DNA from: an uncultured Actinomycetes bacterium
GTDB lineage: Bacteria; Actinomycetota; Actinomycetes; Nanopelagicales; Nanopelagicaceae
DNA: 6,436 bases
NCBI GenBank assembly: GCA_903939005.1
Contig: CAJAFH010000262.1
Location: forward strand, 1-6,436
Direction: 5' to 3'
A program made the translations under genes and the position numbers. Below are positions 1 to 5,000 of the stretch, in pieces. Every line of letters begins with the position of its first letter. Position 1 is the first letter of the stretch. The notes beneath the pieces were generated by a model. That model was not told the DNA's origin and ran no database searches. It saw nothing but the letters and a program-made list of their open reading frames with translations.

Positions 1-472
1 ATTCCAGCGGGCCAACTTCTTCATAAATTTCATAAAGATTTATCAAAGCTTGTTCAACGCTCCAGCCACCATTTACATCAAGCCTTAGTTTGGCTTTCGG
101 AAGTAGCGCCCGAACTCGAGCGACTCGCACAATATCTTCGCCTAAATTTTCGCCAACTTTAATTTTCACAGTGTCGCAACCAGCAAAAGATTGCAGCAAC
201 TCTTCAATCTCTTTCGCGCTATTTAAGGCTGGCAGCGTTGCATTAACTTTGATAAAGCCGCGGTGTGCCATCGGTGCCGAGTTGGTGGCTGCATCTATGG
301 CACTTAATAACCAAGTCGAACTTTCGGCATCGTCATATTCTAAAAAAGGCGCAAATTCGCCCCAACCAGCTGGGCCTTGAAATAGGGCAACTTCGCGCAC
401 GGTGATGCCACGAAACTTACTTTTTAGCGGCAGCGCAACTACCTGCATAGAAGCAAGTAATTGATCAATCAT
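1..472 (-). CDS. menC: o-succinylbenzoate synthase MenC, N-terminal 157 residues (3' end beyond the left edge)
   Basis: Enolase-superfamily enzyme that dehydrates SHCHC to o-succinylbenzoate in cytoplasmic menaquinone synthesis. The frame is open from ATG at 472 to the window edge, giving 157 residues. Visible family marks are FRGITVRE (20-27), GPAGWGEFAPF (33-43), the KIK motif with the catalytic-type lysine pair K103/K105 (KIKVGE), and LRLDVNGGW (129-137) with metal ligand D132. The rest of the barrel, with the other metal ligands and the second catalytic lysine, lies outside the window. The start is well constrained: the menB stop codon TAA sits in the same frame only three codons upstream, so no longer start is possible, and no clear Shine-Dalgarno precedes it. 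It is the second gene of a menB-menC unit and probably depends on translation of menB. Identification is by recognised motifs; other enolase-superfamily members are unlikely given the men neighbours. Confidence 0.93.
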   Translation of the reverse strand, partial: MIDQLLASMQVVALPLKSKFRGITVREVALFQGPAGWGEFAPFLEYDDAESSTWLLSAIDAATNSAPMAHRGFIKVNATLPALNSAKEIEELLQSFAGCDTVKIKVGENLGEDIVRVARVRALLPKAKLRLDVNGGWSVEQALINLYEIYEEVGPLE

Positions 473-481
473 TTGGGCTTG

Positions 482-1360
482 TTACGGACGCTTAGGGAAT
501 TTGCCAAAATCAGGAGCGCGCTTTTCTTTGTAAGCGTCGCGACCTTCTTGACCTTCTTGAGTCATGTAGAACAACAAGGTGGCATCGCCGGCTAATTGCT
601 GCACGCCTGCTAATCCATCATCGGCAGCGTTCATACTTGCCTTAAGCAAACGAAGCGCCATTGGTGAATTGCGTAGCATTTCGCGACACCAGGAAACAGT
701 TTCAGCTTCGAGCTCTGCGAGCGGAACAACGGTGTTGATCAAACCCATCTGCAACGCTTCTTGCGCATCATATTGGCGAGTCATAAACCAAATTTCGCGA
801 GCTTTCTTCTGGCCCACGCTGGCTGCTAATAAACCAGAACCATAACCACCATCGAATGAACCAACCATTGGGCCGGTCTGGCCAAAGAGTGCGTTATCAG
901 CAGCGATCGTTAAATCACAGACCACATGTAAAACATGTCCGCCACCGATTACCCAACCAGCAACCATTGCGACAACTGGTTTTGGAGTACGACGAATTTG
1001 TACTTGAAGGTCTAAAACATTTAGTCGTCCGATACCTTGCTTAGCAACTTCATCATCGCCTAAGTAACCATCATCGCCACGAACGTTGATATCTCCGCCT
1101 GAACAAAATGCTTGAGTGCCTTCGCCAGTGAAAATAATTACGCCAACTTCAGTGTTGTCGCGCGCTAGATCAAATGCGCTCTTTAGTTCAGCCAAAGTTT
1201 GTGGGCGAAATGCATTATGAACTTCTGGACGATTGATCGTGATTTTTGCAATTCCATCGCCAACTACATACTTAATGTCTTTGAAGTTCTCGCCACCTGG
1301 AGCGGTTGTCCACTTCGGAATCTCGCGACTTCCAAAATCTCGCTTAATTGGCTTGCTCAT
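482..1360 (-). CDS. menB: 1,4-dihydroxy-2-naphthoyl-CoA synthase MenB
   Basis: Crotonase-fold enzyme that cyclises o-succinylbenzoyl-CoA to DHNA-CoA, normally as a cytoplasmic hexamer. The 292 residues are full length for the family. Visible marks are CSGGD (86-90) and GGGH (139-142), which frame the CoA/oxyanion pocket, [18 protein letters not shown] (147-164), VGSFDGGYG (166-174) with the conserved Ser168 and Asp170, [11 protein letters not shown] (182-192), and the C-terminal [14 protein letters not shown] (264-277) with the conserved active-site tyrosine Y265. At 161-163 it reads QTG, the signature of the bicarbonate-dependent class I enzymes; mycobacterial MenB has an aspartate here (QTD). 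The start is supported by a strong GGAGG four bases upstream. It is first in a menB-menC unit and divergent from menE. The downstream menC lies in the same frame after TAA plus three codons. Identity is very secure. Confidence 0.98.
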   Translation of the reverse strand: MSKPIKRDFGSREIPKWTTAPGGENFKDIKYVVGDGIAKITINRPEVHNAFRPQTLAELKSAFDLARDNTEVGVIIFTGEGTQAFCSGGDINVRGDDGYLGDDEVAKQGIGRLNVLDLQVQIRRTPKPVVAMVAGWVIGGGHVLHVVCDLTIAADNALFGQTGPMVGSFDGGYGSGLLAASVGQKKAREIWFMTRQYDAQEALQMGLINTVVPLAELEAETVSWCREMLRNSPMALRLLKASMNAADDGLAGVQQLAGDATLLFYMTQEGQEGRDAYKEKRAPDFGKFPKRP

Positions 1361-1364
1361 TTTT

Positions 1365-1369
1365 CCTCC
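1365..1369 (-). promoter_or_regulatory. Shine-Dalgarno of menB
   Basis: The minus strand reads GGAGG followed by four A and then the menB ATG at 1360. This is the only textbook-strength ribosome site among the gene starts in the window, since menE, the PLDc_N gene, gabT and the decarboxylase show none. It fixes the menB start and implies a transcript with a real 5' leader. Confidence 0.85.
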
Positions 1370-1397
1370 AGGAAGTGAAAGCTTGGTCTAGGAGCGA

Positions 1398-1404
1398 TAG
1401 CCTA
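1398..1404. promoter_or_regulatory. candidate shared symmetric -10 element for menE (+) and menBC (-)
   Basis: The heptamer TAGCCTA reads TAGCCT on the plus strand (1398-1403) and TAGGCT on the minus strand (1404-1399), both matching TANNNT. Plus strand: a GTGAAA hexamer at 1375-1380 matches four of six bases of TTGACA with a 17-bp spacer, and the menE ATG begins 10 bases after the last base of the box, so menE would be leaderless or nearly so. Minus strand: GTGACT (1428-1423) matches four of six with an 18-bp spacer, and a start near 1392 would give menB a leader of about 30 bases containing its GGAGG. The minus-strand -35 would lie inside the first menE codons. The pattern is seen in the sequence; promoter function is inferred. 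Confidence 0.5.
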
Positions 1405-1412
1405 CGGGCGAT

Positions 1413-2483
1413 ATGGATACCAAGTCACAACGAATAGTGAGCCCAATAGACGGGGCGTGGTCAACCACACAGATTATGGCCAGCCTTGCTAAGGCCTTGG
1501 TTTCCGATGGCCCAGCTCTTGGCTTTGGCGCTGTAACTAGTACTGAGGTTGAGGCAAAGACGGCGGTACTGGTTACCTCGACCGGCAGTACTGGTGCCAA
1601 CAAGGAAATTTCACTTAGTGCAGGTGCGCTGCTGGCTTCTGCCAAAGCTTCCAACAAATTTTTAAATGCAAACTTTGGTGAAACTTGGTCACTACTGCTG
1701 CCACTTACACATATTGCGGCCGTCAATGTTTTAGTTCGCAGTTTAGAACTGGGCACGATTCCAGTTAATTTAATTGGTCACATTGGTGAATATCCGAAAG
1801 TTGATTACACCGCAATTGTGCCCACCCATCTTTTCAACGCTCTTACTGGTGATGATCGTTTACTTAAGCATCTACAAAGTGCCAAGGCAGTTCTAGTTGG
1901 TGGCGCTGCCCTAACTTCTGAACTACACGCACAAGCGACTAACGCTGGAATTAAAGTTGTGACAACTTATGGCATGTCTGAAACTTCAGGTGGATGTGTT
2001 TATAACGGCGTTCCTCTCGAAGGCGTACAGGTGGCGATATCTGATACTGGATTTATTAAAATTTTGGGTCCGGTTCTAGCCAGTAATTTAGATTTAGATG
2101 CGCAGAATTGGTTTGTAACAAGTGACCGCGGTGAATTAGTTGATGGACATTTAATCGTTCTGGGCCGCGGCGATGATGTAATTATTTCAGGTGGCGAAAA
2201 TATTTCTCTTATCGAAATTGAAAACGCTATCTCGCAGAGTTTTGCCAGCTTTGAATTTGCCGCTTTCGCAATTTCTAGTCAAAAGTGGGGGCAAGAACTT
2301 CACATAGCTGCAGTTAACGCACCAGCTGAATTTTCCGAAGAAGTCGAGCGTCTCTTGATAGAAAAATTCGGCAACTTAGCTAAACCAAAGCGTTTCCACC
2401 AATTATCTGCGCTACCTTTGATCGGTATCGGAAAAGTAGACCGTGGCGCACTTGCGCAATTAGCTATGAAATCGGAGTTCTAG
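1413..2483 (+). CDS. menE: o-succinylbenzoate-CoA ligase MenE
   Basis: Acyl-adenylating (ANL) enzyme that activates o-succinylbenzoate with ATP and CoA, supplying the MenB substrate. Motifs in order: P-loop TSTGSTGANK (55-64), LLPLTH (95-100), VGGAAL (162-167), YGMSET (186-191), TSDRGEL (236-242) with the ribose-binding-type D238, GRGDDVIISGGENIS (251-265), and the C-terminal GIGKVDR (338-344) with catalytic-type K341. At 356 residues it is the short form seen in actinobacteria, lacking much of the N-terminal subdomain of the roughly 450-500 residue enzymes, so it does not look truncated. The ATG at 1413 is firm: an in-frame TAG lies at 1398-1400 with no other start codon between. No Shine-Dalgarno is visible, consistent with a leaderless message. 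It is followed by menA after two bases, forming an operon. Identity is secure from motifs plus context. Confidence 0.95.
   Translation: MDTKSQRIVSPIDGAWSTTQIMASLAKALVSDGPALGFGAVTSTEVEAKTAVLVTSTGSTGANKEISLSAGALLASAKASNKFLNANFGETWSLLLPLTHIAAVNVLVRSLELGTIPVNLIGHIGEYPKVDYTAIVPTHLFNALTGDDRLLKHLQSAKAVLVGGAALTSELHAQATNAGIKVVTTYGMSETSGGCVYNGVPLEGVQVAISDTGFIKILGPVLASNLDLDAQNWFVTSDRGELVDGHLIVLGRGDDVIISGGENISLIEIENAISQSFASFEFAAFAISSQKWGQELHIAAVNAPAEFSEEVERLLIEKFGNLAKPKRFHQLSALPLIGIGKVDRGALAQLAMKSEF
2474..2477 (+). promoter_or_regulatory. Shine-Dalgarno deciding the TTG start of menA
   Basis: GGAG lies inside the last codons of menE, eight bases before TTG at 2486. This spacing supports the TTG as the real menA start, and it places menA under translation closely following menE termination (TAG at 2481-2483). 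Confidence 0.65.
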
Positions 2484-2485
2484 TT

Positions 2486-3334
2486 TTGAATAAATGGATT
2501 GCAGGTGCTCGTCCACGCACACTTCCAGCTGCTATCGCCCCGGTAGTGGTAGCAACGTCATTGGCCGAAAGTGAAGCCAACTTTGCCATGGCTGGTTTAG
2601 CTCTAATTGTTAGTTTGGCACTTCAAGTTGGCGTGAACTATGCCAATGATTACTCCGATGGCATTAAAGGCACAGACGATAATCGCGTTGGACCAACCCG
2701 CTTAGTTGCCTCTGGCTTAGCAAGTGCGAATTCAGTCAAGCTGGCAGCTTTCATATCTTTTGCTATCGCTGCTGTAGTTGGGCTAGTACTCGCGCAAGCG
2801 ACTTCACTTTGGTTAATTGCCGTAGGTGCTGCGGCAATTTTTGCAGCTTGGACATACACCGGCAGCAAACGACCATATGGCTATCTTGGCTTAGGTGAAA
2901 TTTCGGTATTTTTATTCTTTGGGCTTGTAGCAACTATGGGTTCTTACTATGTGCAGACTGAGAGATTAACTTGGCAAAGCTTTGTAGTTGCAATCCCAAT
3001 GGGATCGCTAGCTTGCGCACTTCTGGCCATAAACAATCTCCGTGACCGTGCTCAAGATGAGTTAGTTGGCAAGCGCACACTGGCAGTTCGATTGGGTGAT
3101 GCCGGAGCTCGTAAACTCTTCATCGCTCTTCTGTTTCTTGCTCACGTTTCAGCCCTTGCGGTACCGGGTAAAAATACCTTGATTACGCTGGCACTCTTGC
3201 CGCAAACTTTTATTATTGCTAATCAAGTTCGATCCGGTGCATCTGGCTCAGCGTTAATTCCGCTACTAGGCAAGACCGGCGAATTACAGATCATATTTGC
3301 CTTCCTTTTGGCGCTGACGTTGGTTATGTATTAA
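2486..3334 (+). CDS. menA: 1,4-dihydroxy-2-naphthoate polyprenyltransferase MenA
   Basis: UbiA-family integral membrane enzyme that transfers a polyprenyl chain to DHNA, giving demethylmenaquinone. It starts at TTG, and the conserved N-terminus WIAGARPRTLPAA begins four residues later, so no downstream start is acceptable. The first prenyl-diphosphate/Mg site is NYANDYSDGIKG (51-62) with N54, D55 and D58, followed by VGPTRLVASG (68-77). The second is NNLRDRAQDELVGKRTLAVR (183-202) with D187 and D191. The remainder is hydrophobic helices, roughly eight expected, including stretches near 35-50, 86-105, 108-123, 138-156, 165-182, 210-225, 231-246 and 265-281. At 282 residues the length is normal. 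It is two bases downstream of menE and almost certainly cotranscribed. Other UbiA enzymes (UbiA, chlorophyll or heme farnesyl transferases) are excluded by the motif set and neighbours. Confidence 0.96.
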   Translation: MNKWIAGARPRTLPAAIAPVVVATSLAESEANFAMAGLALIVSLALQVGVNYANDYSDGIKGTDDNRVGPTRLVASGLASANSVKLAAFISFAIAAVVGLVLAQATSLWLIAVGAAAIFAAWTYTGSKRPYGYLGLGEISVFLFFGLVATMGSYYVQTERLTWQSFVVAIPMGSLACALLAINNLRDRAQDELVGKRTLAVRLGDAGARKLFIALLFLAHVSALAVPGKNTLITLALLPQTFIIANQVRSGASGSALIPLLGKTGELQIIFAFLLALTLVMY

Positions 3335-3342
3335 GAAATCGC

Positions 3343-3348
3343 TAAACT
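3343..3348 (+). promoter_or_regulatory. candidate leaderless promoter (-10) of the PLDc_N gene
   Basis: TAAACT lies in the 20-bp gap after menA, six bases before the ATG at 3355. A TTGGTT hexamer at 3320-3325, inside the menA end, sits at a 17-bp spacing and matches the TTG core of a -35. No Shine-Dalgarno is present, so transcription would start at or next to the A of ATG. Function is inferred from position and from the same arrangement at other genes here; read-through from menEA is also likely. Confidence 0.5.
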
Positions 3349-3354
3349 AAGGTC

Positions 3355-3606
3355 ATGAGAGTTTTGTTCGTAGTTCTATCTATCGCTATCCAGCTCTATG
3401 GATTAATCGATTGTGCGCAACGTGAAGATAGTGATGTTCGTTCACTGCCTCGTTGGGGTTGGCTAATAATTATTGTTTTAATTCCAACGATTGGTGCAGT
3501 TGCTTATCTTGTAGCTGGTCGACCAAAGCGCCCTGGTAACGGCGGGAAAAAACCAAAGCGCTCAATCGCACCCGATGATGATCCTGATTTCTTGCGCGGA
3601 CTTTAA
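3355..3606 (+). CDS. small two-helix membrane protein with a PLDc_N domain
   Basis: An 83-residue protein matching the phospholipase D-nuclease N-terminal (PLDc_N) family of small membrane proteins. Despite the name it has no HKD phospholipase motif and no known enzymatic role. Helix 1 spans about 3-18 (VLFVVLSIAIQLYGLI), followed by the family-typical aspartate D19, a short polar loop with R29 and the conserved LPRWGW (31-36), then helix 2 at about 35-54 (to YLVAG) ending in GRPKRP. The C-terminal tail is basic (GKKPKRS) and then acidic, ending DDDPDFLRGL, an ending I associate with actinobacterial homologues. Such genes often lie near men genes in actinobacteria, so a membrane role near quinone or respiratory assembly can be guessed but not shown. 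It follows menA by 20 bp, and its stop overlaps the gabT stop on the opposite strand. Confidence 0.85.
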   Translation: MRVLFVVLSIAIQLYGLIDCAQREDSDVRSLPRWGWLIIIVLIPTIGAVAYLVAGRPKRPGNGGKKPKRSIAPDDDPDFLRGL

Positions 3607-3608
3607 AG
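3601..3608. other. palindrome CTTTAAAG holding both convergent stop codons
   Basis: The 8-bp palindrome supplies TAA for the plus-strand PLDc_N gene (3604-3606) and TAA for the minus-strand gabT (3605-3603), so the two coding regions overlap by four bases. No hairpin followed by a T run is visible here for either strand, so intrinsic termination between the convergent genes is not apparent. Confidence 0.8.
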
Positions 3609-4943
3609 CGAAGCGAAAGCCTCATCAAGAACGCTCATTGCATCAAGTAATAGCTCATCTGAAATAACAATTGGCGGCAAGAAACGAATTACATTTGAAT
3701 AAGTGCCGGCTGAAAGTAGCAAGACACCTTTCTTAGCGCAGTAATTAATTACCTTAGTCATTGCATCAGAGTTTGGATCAAGTGAACCTGGCTTAACTAA
3801 TTCGATAGCCATCATTGCACCGCGACCACGTACTTCAGCGATGATCGGATATTTAGAAGCGAGTTCGCAGAGCGCATGACCCAAAATCTTGCCAACTTCA
3901 CGAGCTCGCTCAATTAGGCCATCTTGCTCAATAGTTTCAAAGACGCCAAGGGATGCTGCACAGGCAACTGGATTGCCACCATAAGTTCCGCCGAGGCCAC
4001 TGACGTGGATCGCATCCATGATCTCTGCGCGACCAGTAACCGCTGCAAGCGGCATTCCGCCAGCAATACCTTTTGCAGTAATGATCATGTCTGGAACTAC
4101 GTTTTCGTGTTCAACGGCAAACATATTTCCAGTTCGTGCAAAACCTGTTTGAACTTCATCGGCAATAAAAATGATGCCGTTTTCAGAGCAATACTTTGAA
4201 AGCCCAGGCAAGAAACCCTTAGGTGGAACGATAAATCCACCTTCGCCTTGAATAGGTTCGATCATGATTGCTGCAACGTTATGTGCACCAATCTCTTTTT
4301 CAATCTTATGTGCAACTTCTTCTAGTGCATCTGCTGTGATCGTTGCTTTATCGCCCAACCAACGAAGTTCGTATGGCATTGGCATGCGGTAGATCTCGCT
4401 GGCAAATGGACCGAAACCTTCTTTGTATGGCATGTTCTTGGCAGTTAGCGCCATAGTTAAATTCGTGCGACCGTGATAAGCGTGTTCGAAAACTACAATT
4501 GCTTGACGCTTTGTTGCATGACGCGCAATCTTTACCGCGTTCTCAACAGCTTCAGCACCTGAGTTAACTAATACTGATTTCTTCTTATGGGTACCTGGCG
4601 TATGCGCATTTAATTTTGCGCAAACATCGATATAGCCCTGGTAAGGCGCAACGGTAAAACAAGTATGAGAGAAGGCTTGAACTTGTTCGATCACGCGATC
4701 AATAACGCGCTGTGCGCTGTTACCAACATTGTTTACGCCGATACCTGCAGCCATGTCGATGATCTGATTGCCATCTAGGTCAACCAGAATTGCACCACCA
4801 GTACTTGCAATTACTGCCGGAAATGCAATTCCCAATCCGCCTGAAACTTCTTCACTACGTCGCTGAATCTCCGCCTTTGATTTTGGTCCAGGAATCTCTG
4901 TAACCAAGAGGCGTTGCTGAGGAACTGAAGTAAGTACGGTCAT
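3603..4943 (-). CDS. gabT: 4-aminobutyrate aminotransferase (class III, PLP-dependent), GabT type
   Basis: Cytoplasmic fold-type I aminotransferase moving the amino group of GABA (often also 5-aminovalerate) to 2-oxoglutarate, yielding succinate semialdehyde and glutamate. The 446 residues match the family. Visible are GIGVNNVGN (67-75), NSGAEAVENAVKIAR (127-141) for the cofactor phosphate, YHGRT (156-160), EPIQGEGG (229-236) with E229 and the switch-type glutamate E234, IADEVQTGFARTG (260-272) with PLP-binding D262, ITAKGIAGGMPLAAV (288-302) with Schiff-base K291, GGTYGGNP (318-325) and NVIRFLPP (417-424). The motif set favours GabT over ornithine or acetylornithine aminotransferases, though exact substrate preference (GABA or 5-aminovalerate) cannot be settled. 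It is divergent from an amino acid decarboxylase, so a shared amine pathway is plausible. The ATG at 4943 lacks a Shine-Dalgarno but has TAGACT six bases upstream. Confidence 0.93.
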   Translation of the reverse strand: MTVLTSVPQQRLLVTEIPGPKSKAEIQRRSEEVSGGLGIAFPAVIASTGGAILVDLDGNQIIDMAAGIGVNNVGNSAQRVIDRVIEQVQAFSHTCFTVAPYQGYIDVCAKLNAHTPGTHKKKSVLVNSGAEAVENAVKIARHATKRQAIVVFEHAYHGRTNLTMALTAKNMPYKEGFGPFASEIYRMPMPYELRWLGDKATITADALEEVAHKIEKEIGAHNVAAIMIEPIQGEGGFIVPPKGFLPGLSKYCSENGIIFIADEVQTGFARTGNMFAVEHENVVPDMIITAKGIAGGMPLAAVTGRAEIMDAIHVSGLGGTYGGNPVACAASLGVFETIEQDGLIERAREVGKILGHALCELASKYPIIAEVRGRGAMMAIELVKPGSLDPNSDAMTKVINYCAKKGVLLLSAGTYSNVIRFLPPIVISDELLLDAMSVLDEAFASL

Positions 4944-4949
4944 GAGTAA

Positions 4950-4955
4950 AGTCTA
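4950..4955 (-). promoter_or_regulatory. candidate leaderless promoter (-10) of gabT
   Basis: The minus strand reads TAGACT, then six bases, then the gabT ATG. This is a good TANNNT box at the distance that puts the transcript start at the start codon. I see no convincing -35 hexamer 16-18 bp upstream, where the sequence is G/C-rich. No Shine-Dalgarno precedes the ATG. Confidence 0.55.
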
Positions 4956-4982
4956 AGGCAATATTTCCGATCGGGGCGCCTT
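4955..4982. repeat. inverted repeat and palindrome between the gabT and decarboxylase promoters
   Basis: AAGGC at 4955-4959 pairs with GCCTT at 4978-4982, and an 8-bp perfect palindrome CCGATCGG (4967-4974) lies near its centre, next to GGCGCC (4975-4980). The elements lie between the two divergent -10 boxes, where a regulator controlling both genes could bind. The arms are short and could be chance; operator function is speculative. Confidence 0.3.
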
Positions 4983-4987
4983 GTAGT

Positions 4988-4993
4988 TAGGCT
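4988..4993 (+). promoter_or_regulatory. candidate leaderless promoter (-10) of the decarboxylase gene
   Basis: TAGGCT is followed by seven bases and then ATG at 5001, with no Shine-Dalgarno. The hexamer TTCCGA at a 17-bp spacing (4965-4970) is only a weak -35 match. The layout matches the other leaderless-type starts in the window. Confidence 0.5.
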
Positions 4994-5000
4994 TGCGGCT

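Noticed and set aside
90..380. Plus-strand open frame opposite menC
   Set aside because: It overlaps the clear menC coding frame with KIK and LDVNGG motifs; the translation shows no family features.
579..1044. Two plus-strand open frames opposite menB
   Set aside because: Both are antisense to highly conserved MenB motifs and look like shadows, with no ribosome site or domain.
1388..1756. 122-residue open frame antisense to menE
   Set aside because: It lies wholly opposite the menE N-terminal half, has a low-complexity Ser/Ala/Val-rich translation, shows no recognisable domain and spans the menE promoter; a shadow of real codon bias.
2650..2868. Minus-strand open frame opposite menA
   Set aside because: Antisense shadow of the menA prenyl-diphosphate-site region, without supporting signals.
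3522..3561. Direct repeat ACCAAAGCGC at 3522-3531 and 3552-3561
   Set aside because: Spaced exactly ten codons and encoding the PKR of RPKRP and KPKRS in the basic tail of the PLDc_N protein; explained by protein sequence, only two copies.
3924..4199. Plus-strand cysteine-containing open frame opposite gabT
   Set aside because: The cysteines arise by chance from the reverse strand of conserved GabT motifs; no spacing typical of a metal-binding domain.
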